From NCBI GenBank assembly GCA_026545225.1, contig CM048846.1, positions 55,308,270-55,372,269 on the forward strand: 64,000 nucleotides of DNA, read 5' to 3'. This DNA is from Cornus controversa. Taxonomy: Eukaryota; Streptophyta; Magnoliopsida; Cornales; Cornaceae. The position numbers and the translations under genes are program-made. The first letter of the stretch is position 1. Each line of letters begins with the position of its first letter. Under the pieces are notes generated by a model. That model had not been told where the DNA came from and did not search any database. It saw only the letters and a list, made by a program, of their open reading frames with translations. This document shows positions 45,900 to 57,469 of this stretch, in pieces.

Positions 45900-47090
45900 T
45901 CCCTAGCACGAGATCAGCTGAAAAGTTGTATAAGGTAGTCCTGCCCTTCCAAAATGGCATGGATGCTAGCAGTAAGAGTATCTAAGCGCTCCTCAGTCTG
46001 TCACCTATGCTCAGCTGCCACACGACGCTCCTCTATAGCAGCCTAACACTGCATATCAAAGTCTGTCTGAAGATGTGCGACATCGGCAGTCAGACAAGCT
46101 ATACCATCAACGATGTACTCATAGTCCTCGGTACTCATGCCCAGCATATCAACCTCGGGCTCCTCTTCAGAAGTATCCTCACCCGCTTCAGGGTCCTTAG
46201 GAATATCCATCTCCACTGGCCTCTTCCTCCTCACTATCACTTGCCTCTACCTCGGGGGCTACTAGGGGCAAGGCAGACATATAGGACACCATCTTTCTCC
46301 AACTCTAGAGAGCAAAATGCGGTGGTGGTCCACTAGTAATCTCTGAGTCCTCAAACTCAAAAGTCGCCCTAGTCAAAAAGGTGGTAATGAGGTAGGGGAA
46401 GGGAAGCTTCATCGATGGAGATTTCTTATTTAGCTTCCGAATTAGTTGGTCCCAAGCATTGTGAAGTTGGCCCCAAATAATTTCAGGGATGGAATACCAG
46501 CAACTGATTTCCATAGCATAAAGTGCCTCTAAGAATTCACCCCGGCGCTCGGTAGTATGCCCAAACGGGTGAGCATTCTTATGAAGAACAATATCCAAAT
46601 ACCACCAACGTCGGGGTATCAACGATTTGCTTGTGGCATTATTCTTGTAGTTTGTAAAATGCCCCCTACATAGTTCTCACACCATGTGAGAGAGGGTAAG
46701 ATCCTGTGGAAACGCTGGAAATACAAAATGGTCCCATTCGGGGCCAATAAACTAGGGCTGCACATATGGTAGCCTGGTGATCTTTGTAATAGTGGTGATG
46801 GTAATGACAAGAGTCGTGCCATCCACCGTAGTCCTTAAAATCCCGAGCTCTGCACAGTCATATCGAAGGTTTATATAAAAGGCTTGTACAAGCCATTGAT
46901 AAGCTATATCAGTTACAAGGGATAGCAAGGGTAGGAGACCGCGGTCTCGTAGGGCATCGAGACTCCTCTGCGTATAGCGGTCGTCCTCAAAATCTGATGC
47001 CACTATCAAATTTTTGGGTATAAATCCCCGATTATTCCATTATCGACTGGGTACATCCCGAATCACTCCCGTAGGGGCCTTATTTCAAAC
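45900..47090 (-). pseudogene. 'Plant transposon protein'-like ORF, broken
   Basis: The - strand shows DDRYTQRSLDALRDRGLLPL, YQWLVQAFYINLRYDCAELG, then RRWWYLDIVLHKNAHPFGHT, FLEALYAMEISCWYSIPEII and LPFPYLITTFLTRATFEFED, and a Pro/acid-rich end with a coiled coil (SEEEPEVDMLGM, ADVAHLQTDFD). This order resembles the putative plant transposon protein family often carried by Athila-type gypsy elements. Stops occur near 46660 and 46240. Its function is unknown. Confidence 0.65.
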
Positions 47091-47584
47091 TATAGTTATA
47101 TAGATGTATATAAATGCGGCAAGGGAAGTTTTCATAACTGGTTGGGGGAGTCTCAGTTCCGGCAACCCCTAGTAAGAGTGGCTAACCCCTCCAAAACTCA
47201 ACAACAATGCCTCAAATGTACTCTCAATTGCTAATGGAATCAAAATGGTCACAACTTCCCCCAAACTTCACCCAATATTCTCACATCAACTAAATATACC
47301 ACCAATAATTCCACAAAATCAAGATAAGAATTCAAAAATCCTGAATAGAGCCTATACTTAGTAGAAGACGAACTGGGCCACGCAAGGCTGTCCAAGCATA
47401 GAATCTCCTTTAGTGACGGTTGAATGTGAACCTAAACAGTGGGTTTGGACATTGGTTGCGTTGGGGGATTCTGATGAGAGAGAGAAGGGAGTCGCGAGAG
47501 AAAGAAGGGAGTCGTAAGAGAGAGAAGGAGAAATGAGAGTGAAAGATGAGGGGTTCAAATATTTAGTGATTACTTACGCAGTCA

Positions 47585-47835
47585 CGTGCCTCGGTGTGAT
47601 GCATCGAAGTGGCTACTTCGATGCATCGCCAATGATGATGCATCGAACTAGAGGTTTCGATGCATCAAAATTAGCGATGCATCGACTATCTATCGACATA
47701 AGGTGTGGAAGATGCTAGAATTGGCAAAAAAATGGGACTTTTTAAAGATCAATGGATCGACGCTAAGGTTGATGCATCGAAGCTGGGATGCATCGAAGTA
47801 GGGACTTCGATGCATTGATGCTTCCTTCGACTGAA
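47585..47835. repeat. Cluster of TTCGATGCATCGAA palindromes (Athila-like element)
   Basis: GATGCATCGAAG or CTTCGATGCATC appears about eight times, for example TGATGCATCGAAGTGG near 47598, TACTTCGATGCATCGCC near 47614 and GGGATGCATCGAAGTAGG near 47788. It sits between the protease and the downstream ORF, where pol genes would be expected. Confidence 0.85.
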
Positions 47836-47990
47836 AGTTTGCAAAATTACCCCAAGTATGAAAAAATTATAATCTTCATTCTCAATTCACTCCTCTCACA
47901 CTCAGACATCTCAAAAATATTTAGATACATTCCTTTTGGATTCGCAGGGTCACATGGAACATAATAGGACCACGAAAGTTGTTGCCAAGT

Positions 47991-48455
47991 TTAACATCTA
48001 CGGCGAGACGTATACACAAGTTCATGTACAATAGCTACCCCAAAGCATTTGCTCTCATTATTTTCAATGTGGTGAGATGCGTCAAAGGTGTTCAACCTAA
48101 CAGTCATATTCCCGAAGGAGATGTCCATCACTCCGGTACGACAGTTCACGCAAGCATTAGCCCTAGCCAAGAACGGGTGACCTAGAATGATCAGAATATA
48201 TTTTGTAGGATCTTGGACAGGTTTGGTATCAAGGACTATGAAGTCCACCAGAAAGTAAAATTTGTCCACTTTGATGAGAACATCCTCAATTATTCTACGT
48301 GGTTGCCTCACTGAACGGTCGACAAGTTGCAACACAACCGTAGTCGGCTTAAGCTCTCCTAACTCTAACTTCTGATAAACCGAGTAAGGAAGTAAGTTAA
48401 CACTTGCTCCCAAGTCAAGGAGGGCTCTTTCAAATTCATGGTCGCAATAACACAT
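47991..48455 (-). pseudogene. Gypsy retropepsin (protease) domain
   Basis: The frame has ERALLDLGASVNLLPYSVYQ, GELKPTTVVLQLVDRSVRQP, DVLIKVDKFYFLVDFIVLD and IILGHPFLARANACVNCRTG. DLGAS is the plant Athila/Tat-type retropepsin active-site motif and ILGHPFLA the usual flap-end block. The upstream linker is out of frame with gag, so the polyprotein is broken. Confidence 0.9.
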
Positions 48456-48469
48456 GAAATTGTTGGAGC

Positions 48470-49077
48470 ACCCGGATCCTTGAATTTTGGAGGGGTGTTA
48501 TTTTGGAGAATTAAACTCACTTGCTCAGTTAATTAGACTTTTCTAGGAACGAAGTTCCTAGATTTATGCTTTTGAGTGCATAAGTCCTTTAGAAATTTAG
48601 CATATGAGGGAATTTTTTTTATAGCATCAAGAAGAGGAAGATTGATTTTCACTTGTTTGAAGATTTTTATCATATCTTGCAATTTCTCTCCTTGTTTTTC
48701 GAATTGAGTTGGTTCCCTTAATCTTTGAGGAAAGGGAATAAGAGGTTCATATAAAGCGTCTTGAATTGGAATTGATGGAAATTTAGCGTCAATGATCTTC
48801 TCCTTTCCTTTTTCTTTTGGATTATTAGAGAACTCTTTTGGATTTATAGGAGTATCTTTTAGATCAAAGATGGGAATATTTTGATTTATCGGACGCTCAC
48901 ATTCTTTCTCTCTTATCTTGTCAACCGGATTTTCTGGCACTCTACCACTCCTTAGAGTAGTAATTGATTGAGCTTGTTCTTTGTTGTACTCAAAAGAATA
49001 AGAAGCATCATCAATTACTTGAACTCCATTCAGGTTTGACACGTATGGCAAGGCAATTTCCCATCCTCTCTACGATT
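48470..49077 (-). pseudogene. Gag C-terminal part of the Athila-like element
   Basis: Visible blocks are NKEQAQSITTLRSGR, LREPTQFEKQGEKLQDMIKI and LPLLDAIKKIPSYAKFLKDL, the conserved end of Athila-type gag before protease. It is interrupted at 49078 by the 7.5-kb element and continues at 56548. Confidence 0.9.
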
Positions 49078-49082
49078 CATTG

Positions 49083-50517
49083 TGATCGGCGTCGAATGTT
49101 GCGCATTCTAGCCTCTTAATTTATATATTTTATTCTCTTAGTGATAGATTATTTTGTGATTTTACTTTGTTTTAGTGTTTTCTATATTTGCAGGGCCTTA
49201 ATGATTATTTCAGTTAAAACCGTGCTTTTGGGTTTTTAAAGAAGACATCCAAGATGGTGAGATGAAGCCTACATCAAGGAGATTCACTCAACCATTTATT
49301 TCAACTCAAATCAGCCCAAGAAAGAGGTCCAAGAGAATTACAACTGCTTAAGAAGGTTTCGGGCCTGAAGCCCAAATCTGCGCATAATACAGTCTTAATC
49401 CCGTTTTGGAAAACGGACCAGAAGTCTTATTTTTGAGCCACAAATCGACATTATTTTCGCGTTGGGTTAAACTAAATTTGATTCTGCACACTTTTGTATT
49501 TCACGAAAATTCCGTAAATCGGACTTCTAGTGGGTCAAAAGTTGGGCCGAAGTCAGCAGGAAAAACCCACCTGATTAGTGCTGCGGGAAAACCTAATTAA
49601 TTCCTAATTGGATTAGGACTTTGATGTATTCTCTTGGCTATTTAAAGTGACAAATTAGGGCTGTATTGAGGAGGCTTGGCAGCAGCTTTGAAGAGTTTTT
49701 GGAATAGAGAATCATTGGAGAACAAGGCGTATCATGAGTGGCTAGTTCATCCACCAGGGTTTTGATGGAACCCTAACTAAACATCACTGGTTTGATTGTT
49801 CTAATTATTGGGGATTTTTGTATTCATTCATAGATTATGTAATTTAGAGGATTCTTCTTATAGAATTGAGCAATAACAGTCTTATAAATTCAGTTTCAAT
49901 GATTTCTTATCTTGTCTTAGATATTTGATTGTTGTTATTGAACTCGTCCCTCTTGTTTTCTGTGATCATGAGAGTGATTATTATACAATGGTTTTCACTG
50001 AATATATCATTAAAAGCTTTGATGGATTATGCCTAGAGAAGATGAACCATACTGCACCCTAGATTAGAGTAGTTAGGTAGATGGCCCATGCCAATCGAAG
50101 ATAGTCCATGACTTAGCCTTAATCATATGTTATCTTCTTGACGGATGGAGGTGAGCTTGTAGCCACCGACCCCACTTATGCATGATATGATGCCCCATAG
50201 TTAGTTCAATTGACCATTGATTGTGAAGTTAGTGGTGAAATCAATTACCCTAGATTTATCTTATATTCTCTACACTTCTTAGTTTTTCTTGCTTTTGTTC
50301 AATTGCTTCATTAGTTAATTTAGAATTAAAAATCAGAATTTATTTCTTTTAAATTTAATTAGAATTAGTCCTAACAATTCAACTCAATCAGACCACAGTC
50401 CCTGAGGTTCGACATCCCTTCCTTTCGATAGCCCTATTCTGCAAGGAATTCGTTCTATTACGAAGTGTGGTAATTTTTAATTGATATACTTTTTGAGTCA
50501 CACTCACACACGAATCA
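49083..50517 (+). repeat. 5' LTR of the gag-only element
   Basis: It begins TGATCGGCGTCGAATGTT and ends CACACACGAATCA. It is 1435 bp, the same length as its partner at 55108. The primer site follows five bases later. Confidence 0.95.
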
Positions 50518-50522
50518 ATTTT

Positions 50523-50540
50523 TGGCGCCGTTGCCGGGGA
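50523..50540 (+). other. Primer-binding site (tRNA-Asp type)
   Basis: TGGCGCCGTTGCCGGGGA lies just downstream of the 5' LTR. This is the standard primer site of plant Athila/Tat gypsy elements. Confidence 0.9.
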
Positions 50541-50790
50541 CTGTCTATTTGATTGTTTGGATTTTTAGAATTAGTTCTAATTAGATTTTTAGTTTAGGAA
50601 TTTTTTTTTTCTTTTATTTATTTATTTTTTTTATTTTTATTGCTTTCTTTTCAATTACTAATTAGTTTTATTTTATTTTTTAGTTTAGAAATTTTATTTT
50701 TGCTACTAATCTAATTTTTTTTAATTTTTTTTTCTTTTCCGGTACTTCAATCACCATACCATTGAGCAAGAGGAAGAGATTATTTACATC

Positions 50791-52620
50791 ATGAATGGTG
50801 TGCGTGGTAATAATGAGGAGAACAATATCGTGCCTAATGTTGTTGTGGAGAGGGCATGTTTACTCAGAGACTACTATGTCCCAGAGACTTATAATTCACC
50901 AGCTGAATTTCAATTGCCTAATGTCACTGCACAGAATTATGAGATCAAGCCCAGTATCATTCATATGTTGCCATCTTATTTTGGGTTGACTCATGAGGAT
51001 CCGTACAAGCACTTGGATGAATTTTTAGAAGTTTGCTCATTAACGAAAATTCATAACTTCTCAGAAGATGCTTTTCGGATGCGACTCTTTCCATTCTCTT
51101 TGAAGGAGAAGGCCAAGTATTGGTTCAGATCTCTACCGGTGAGCTCTATCACTACATGGACTCAAATGCAACATGAGTTCTTGAAGAAATATTTTTCGAT
51201 AGGGAGGACCAATCAATTCAGACGAGCTATCACTGGTTTCTCTCAAATTGAGGGGGAACAATTTTTTGAGACATGGGAGAGATTCAAGGACCTTCTTAGG
51301 AAGTGTCCTCATCACCAAGTTCCAAAGTGGCAGTTAGTGCAATGTTTCTATGAGGGACTAACAGAAAGTAACAGACAGATGGTGGATGCATCAAGTGGGG
51401 GTACTTTTCTGTTAAACAGTGAAGATGAAGCATGGACTTTGTTCGAGAATCTCAGTGACAATTCTTTGCAACATGTATCTTCATCTTGTTCGAGCAGACC
51501 ATTCAATATAAGGAGGACAGATGATATTTTTAAGTTTGGTTCTGCAGATGCTATGTCTACCATTGTGGATGCTGTGTCACAGAGAGTGGTGCAACTTATG
51601 GCTGTTGGTCAATTGCCAAATCTATCTTCATATCCTTCTATTTTTGAGCCATGTGATTTTTGCTCGAGTCCTATGCACCATGTCAATAATTGTCCTTCAC
51701 TTGGGCAATTTTTTGATCTTCCACAAGAGCAAGGGGCAGCAATTCAGCCCACTTTTTAACCTCAGAACTATGTGCCTTCACAATTATATCAAGAACAAGT
51801 TCCTATGGCACAGAGGTATTCAGCCATTGAAGACAAGATGACAATTGTCCTAGAAAAACTTGAGAAGCTTGACTCGATTGTTGAGATGGTGGAAGCTACT
51901 GCAGCAACACTTCAATCCACTATTCAACTGGTTCACTCTCACTCTCAGTTGATTGCCAAACTGGAATCTCAGTTTGGACAACTTGTCAATACCTTGAGTA
52001 GAAGAGAGGAGGGGAAACTACCAAGCCAACCAGTTGCCAACCCAAGAGGGGTTCATGTCCTTAACAATATTTCTTCTTTGAGCAACCCACACCATGAACA
52101 ATTTCAAGCCATCACCACTCTTAGAAGTGGAGAAATAAGTGACAACAAGGTGGGGGAGAAGAAGCGTGATGAAGAAGAGGTGACAAAGAGTCCAAATGTT
52201 GAAATTTCTCATGAGCCTAAGGTGAACTTGAATACTTTTAATGTCATTCAACATCCTCTAGATGAGAGTGATTGTTTCTTCATGGATGGCTTTGATGATT
52301 ATGTTGAAGAAGTTGATCCAGTTGCTCTATCACATGATGTTGAGAAGTCCATTAAGGGGGTGAATGATTTACTTGATGTAGTGGCCATGAAAAATACTCC
52401 ACCTTGGAGGATTTCGATTGAGCCATTACCTATTCTTTCTACCACTCCTCAAGTGCCATCATTGGAGTCGTTCCCAAGGTTTAAATTGAATTCAAGGCAG
52501 AGAGATGTGTTTTTTGAAGCCAATGACACCATTCCGGTCACTTTGAGTTCGACACAAGGAGGTGAGGATCATATAGGAGGGACGAAATTAAATCTCCTCA
52601 AGAGATGTGGCATTGGGTGA
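50791..52620 (+). CDS. Gag-derived polyprotein with internal deletion and one stop
   Basis: The frame opens with MNGVRGNNEENNIVPNVVVE and has one in-frame TAA at 51757-51759; without it the frame would run 609 codons to 52620. Residues ~70-170 form the Retrotrans_gag domain (HLDEFLEVCSLTKIHNFSED, KAKYWFRSLPVSSITTWTQM). The zinc knuckle CDFCSSPMHHVNNC (CX2CX4HX4C) starts at residue 288. After the stop come a coiled coil, FQAITTLRSGE, then post-protease linker-like sequence (NTFNVIQHPLDES) and a stub resembling the start of RT (VPSLESFPRFKLN). So protease and nearly all of pol are missing in frame. Gag assembles the particle and packages element RNA. Confidence 0.88.
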
Positions 52621-55094
52621 ACTTTCAATTGAAGTCGATGACCGTCTCCTACGGACGTTAAATTGTAGGATTTGTATGTATTTCTATCCTTTAATTTCTT
52701 TAGTTTTCTTTTATTTTTATTTTTTATTTTTTATTTTATTTTATGTTTTTCTTTATTTTTCTTCCATTATTAGGTGTGTTTTAATGTGTTTTCTTTGAGT
52801 TTTTGATGTATAAGTTGCTTCCGGGGGATGTCAAGAGGTGTACCGAGGTATTTGGAGTCAAAATGGGTGAAAAAAAGAGGTCTCGATCGACCTTGGGCGA
52901 TGGACCCTCCAAAAATACCCTTCCCGGTCGACCCTTGGCGATAGAGACTCAACAGGCTCCAGCAGGGGGGATCGATCGCCCCTTTGAAGGGGGATCGATC
53001 GCCCCCATTATTTGGCAAACAGAAGAGACCACCAGCTGGGCGATCGATCGCCCAGCCCATGGGGGATCGATCGCCCAGCCTAGGAAGCCCCAGCTGATTC
53101 GTTTTGCTTCAATTTCAAAGCTTTCTACTTGCCCCCCCACTTGGATTTACATGTTTTGATGCATTTTGTGCCTCTCCTACATCAATATACACTCTAAAAT
53201 CTTCCATTTTTATTGTCAAACACCTACTTGATCATCATCATTCATCATCAAGATCATCAATTCCAACTTTTTATTCTCCTTCATCATTAAAACTTTAACG
53301 TTTTCATATTTCCTTCTTCACAAGAGGTGTGAATTAATTGTGGAAGTGGGGTGATTTCTTTGAGAGTTTTTGTGCTACAAGTTTGGGGGAGGACATTGCA
53401 CATTAACTGTGGGCTAGTTGGTTGATTTTGGTACTCCATTCTAGCCATGACTTAGATGCTTCGGCACCACCTTCTCCTTGATTTTTTCGGAGGTAACTAT
53501 TTTTTTGTATTTTTATTTTTTCTTTTCTTCTTTATTTTATTTTTCATATTGTTTTTTTTTCTTTCTTTCTTTCTTCAGTTTAAAAAAAAAAAATAAATAA
53601 ATTTATTTCATATTTACTTTTACCCATACTATTCACTTGATCTTTGGGGTATAGTGGTTTGTTTTGACAGGTTGTAACATCCAAGTTTGGGGGAGTGCTT
53701 GCATTGCCTTCATGCTATTGGTTTGCTATATTTTCTCACCACTCCTCCAGGATTATGGTAACATCGTTCTTACTCTTCTCTATGCTTTGATTAGTAGTAC
53801 ATTGAGGACAATGTACAGTTTAAGTTTGGGGGTGAGGCGATGCCTATTTTTGTGCTTTATTGCATATGGGAGAAATTTGTGAAATCCTTCTTGTATTAGG
53901 ATTTTATTTTATTTTCTTTTTCTTAGTTTGTTTATTATTTTCTTTTGTTTTATTTTTAGATAGAATGTTTTGACATTATTCAAGGGATTAATACCTTATG
54001 TAGGTGCATAACTTGCAATTTTTGAGTATGTTTTAAAATTTTGAAAACTATGGTTTAAATTAGGTGGTTTTAATCATGGTTTGCAATAACATGTTTTGAG
54101 GTGATTGATTTTAGTTTCCTTACATGCACAGACACACTAGCATAATTTTATGGGGTATAAACTGTGGTTTTGAGTTATTGAGTTACATATGCTTGATATT
54201 AATTAGTATCTCTTGAGAATGAGTACCGATAATGTGTTATACTTGACTTTAATGAAAAAAGAAAGAAAAGAAGTGAAAAAAAAAAAGAATATGTTGAAAG
54301 CAAATCAATTTGATCCTTTTCATGAGTAACTGGGCCTCTATGCCTCAGGAAGCACGGAGTGTTCGCGTCAAAAGTGAAAAGGTGAGAAAAGATGAGCATT
54401 GGTTGTCTTGATTTGTAGCCTGACTGATTCGAGTAATTAGGTCTTCGGGGTATCTTAAAGCCTAGTGCCCTAAAGCCATCTGGTTTGGGAGTCACTGACT
54501 GAAAGCTTGCTACATGGATCTTTCAGAAAGCTTAATAGATCAAGACATTGCACAACCAATAAAGCAATGAGGAAAAAAAGAATGATGAAAAAAAAATTGA
54601 AAAAGTCATGTATGCATGTTGGGAAGTATGAGTTCAATAAGGGGAGCTAGTGAGTTGAAAGGGTATGTGCCTTAATATATTCAGAGCTTGGTTATGCTAC
54701 ATGAGAGGACTGCTAGTTCATTTTACACGAGGGAGCTAGAGCTGATTATTTTGAGATATGTTGATGTGAATTATGTGTCGGGACCATTGAGTTGAATTAT
54801 AGAATTTGAAAGTTTGAAATTATTCTTGAATGCAAGTTTGTAACTATATATTGTAATCTTCTTCTTGAATTAATGTTGAAACAGAATTTTGAATGTTTGT
54901 GGGTAACATTTCTGGAAACCCTCACGAGACTATACTTGTCCACTAGGGGGAACCTAGGGGTTTAAAGGCTTGTTGCATATGCTAAATGCAATCGTTTCTC
55001 CCACGAAAGTGGAGTTGGGTAGTTTAGTTAGTGTTTAGTAGTTTTCTTTGTTTTAGTATTATTTTATTCTACTGCTAAGGGACTAGCAATATGT
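52621..55094 (+). other. Non-coding 3' interior of the gag-only element
   Basis: About 2.5 kb without meaningful ORFs. It holds a palindrome cluster (52880-53090), T-rich tracts, and segments also found in the 3' region of the host Athila-like element, such as GCCTCAGGAAGCACGGAGTG (inverted as GCTTCCTAAGGCACAGAG near 44930) and CACGAAAGTGGAGT with GGGACTAGCAAT near the 3' end. Confidence 0.75.
52880..53090. repeat. Cluster of GGCGATCGATCGCC palindromes in the gag-only element
   Basis: GATCGATCGCCC is present in four well-matched copies at about 52970, 52992, 53041 and 53066, one being the perfect 16-mer GGGCGATCGATCGCCC. Degenerate forms (TCGATCGACC, GGTCGACC, GGGCGATGG, GGCGATAG) lie at 52880-52945. 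It begins about 260 bp after the gag frame ends. Confidence 0.9.
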
Positions 55095-55107
55095 AAGTTT
55101 GGGGGTG
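55095..55107 (+). other. Polypurine tract of the gag-only element
   Basis: AAGTTTGGGGGTG directly precedes the 3' LTR. The host Athila-like element has the near-identical AAGTTTGGGAGTG at the same place. Confidence 0.8.
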
Positions 55108-56542
55108 TGATCGGCGTCGAATGTTGCGCATTCTAGCCTCTTAATTTATATATTTTATTCTCTTAGTGATAGATTATTTTGTGATTTTACTTTGTTTTAG
55201 TGTTTTCTATATTTGCAGGGCCTTAATGATTATTTCAGTTAAAACCGTGCTTTTGGGTTTTTAAAGAAGACATCCAAGATGGTGAGATGAAGCCTACATC
55301 AAGGAGATTCACTCAACCATTTATTTCAACTCAAATCAGCCCAAGAAAGAGGTCCAAGAGAATTACAACTGCTTAAGAAGGTTTCGGGCCTGAAGCCCAA
55401 ATCTGCGCATAATACAGTCTTAATCCCGTTTTGGAAAACGGACCAGAAGTCTTATTTCTGAGCCACAAATCGACATTATTTTCGCGTAGGGTTAAACTAA
55501 ATTTGATTCTACACACTTTTGTATTTCACGAAAATTCCGTAAATCGGACTTCTAGTGGGTCAAAAGTTGGGCCGAAGTCAGCAGGAAAAACCCACCTGAT
55601 TAGTGCTGCGGGAAAACCTAATTAATTCCTAATTGGATTAGGACTTTGATGTATTCTCTTGGCTATTTAAAGTGACAAATTAGGGCTGTATTGAGGAGGC
55701 TTGGCAGCAGCTTTGAAGAGCTTTTGGAATAGAGAATCATTGGAGAACAAGGCGTATCATGAGCGGCTAGTTCATCCACCAGGGTTTTGATGGAACCCTA
55801 ACTAAACATCACTGGTTTGATTGTTCTAATTATTGGGGATTTTTGTATTCATTCATAGATTGTGTAATTTAGAGGATTCTTCTTATAGAATTGAGCAATA
55901 ACAGTCTTATAAATTCAGTTTCAATGATTTCTTATCTTGTCTTAGATATTTGATTGTTGTTATTGAACTCGTCCCTCTTGTTTTCTGTGATCATGAGAGT
56001 GATTATTATACAATGGTTTTTACTGAATATATCATTAAAAGCTTTGATGGATTATGCCTAGAGAAGATGAACCATACTGCACCCTAGATTAGAGTAGTTA
56101 GGCAGATGGCCCATGCCAATCGAAGATAGTCCATGACTTAGCCTTAATCATATGTTATCTTCTTGACGGATGGAGGTGAGCTTGTAGCCACCGACACCAC
56201 TTATGCATGATATGATGCCCCATAGTTAGTTCAATTGACCATTGATTGTGAAGTTAGTGGTGAAATCAATTACCCTAGATTTATCTTATATTCTCTACAC
56301 TCCTTAGTTTTTCTTGCTTTTGTTCAATTGCTTCATTAGTTAATTTAGAATTAAAAATCAGAATTTATTTCTTTTAAATTTAATTAGAATTAGTCCTAAC
56401 AATTCAACTCAATCAGACCACAGTCCCTGAGGTTCGACATCCCTTCCTTTCGATAGCCCTATTCTGCAAGGAATTCGTTCTATTACGAAGTGTGGTAATT
56501 TTTAATTGATATACTTTTTGAGTCACACTCACACACGAATCA
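55108..56542 (+). repeat. 3' LTR of the gag-only element
   Basis: It is 1435 bp, with the same ends as the 5' LTR and ten visible mismatches to it. The flanking CATTG at 56543-56547 duplicates the base string before the 5' LTR. Confidence 0.95.
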
Positions 56543-56547
56543 CATTG

Positions 56548-56974
56548 TGTTAGCTAGCTGTTCCAATTGAGATTCTATCTTTGCAATAGATTGTGAGTGG
56601 ACGTTGATCTTTTGAGTATTACTTTCAATATTGCCTAATGCAGCCCAGACCTTTTCCTCAAAACTGAGGTTTTGAGAAGGTGGTTGATTGGGAGTGTATT
56701 AGAAACTTGAATTTGAATTTGGTTGATAAGTTTTAGGTTGGAATTGAGATGACCTTGCTATCCATGTGGTCCCTGAGGTCCTTGATATTGGCCTTTATTC
56801 CTATATTGGAATTGATTCTGATATCTCCATCCGGGGTTATAAGAATTTGGATATGATCCTTGACCCGGCCTAGAATAAAGTGCATGTGTTTGCTCTTGTG
56901 AGAATTCAGGGCATTACCCCACATGAGGGCAATCCTTTATATAATGTGAAGGACTGGAGCAAAAAGAACACACA
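56548..56974 (-). pseudogene. Gag zinc-knuckle segment of the Athila-like element
   Basis: The - strand gives VCSFCSSPSHYIKDCPHVG, a CX2CX4HX4C knuckle homologous to CDFCSSPMHHVNNC of the gag-only element, followed by a Gln/Asn/Gly-rich linker and IESQLEQLANTMNRREDGKL split by the insertion. A stop follows the knuckle. It connects with 59952-60280 upstream and 49077 downstream. Confidence 0.85.
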
Positions 56975-57469
56975 TGTAACACCCCAATCCCCCGACTCCC
57001 AGGAAACCAGAGGTTAACCCGTCCATTTGTCCCAATGGACCCTTTTTACCCTCTATAAAGTACCATGCTCTGATACCATTCTGTCACGCCTCGAAACTCG
57101 GACCGCCGGGACTCTCCCGGACCAACCCGAATCCTGAGTGTGAACTCGTTCACTCAACCGCATGAATGACCTTAATCTCACTAGCTTCACGCTCTGATAC
57201 CATTTTATCATGCCCCGACTCTTGACTCCCGAGAACCGAGGGTGAACAATAGATATTCCACCCGATTCACGTACTTAAACCGCTAAGCATCCGAACCCTA
57301 ACTTCCTGTGCATTTGAAATTTGAGTGTGATACTTAATCCATTAGAAAGAGGGTCCAAAAATACTCAAATTAAAAAAAAAACTATACTCAATTCTGATTT
57401 AAAACGAAGAAATTATGCCCGTTTGAAGTTTGGGGCAATTTTCAAAGCATGCTGTAAAAAGTGGCTTCG

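Larger units (their letters stand above)
49083..56542 (+). mobile_element. Complete non-autonomous gag-only gypsy element (TR-GAG type)
   Basis: Two 1435-bp LTRs (49083-50517, 55108-56542) flank an Asp-type primer site, a gag-derived ORF and 2.5 kb of non-coding sequence ending in a purine tract. A perfect TSD CATTG lies at 49078-49082 and 56543-56547. By eye the LTRs differ at 10 positions (8 transitions, 2 transversions) with no indels, so the insertion is recent. There is no protease, RT, RNase H or integrase; movement would need proteins from a related element. It is inserted in the gag of its Athila-like relative, in the opposite orientation. Confidence 0.93.
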
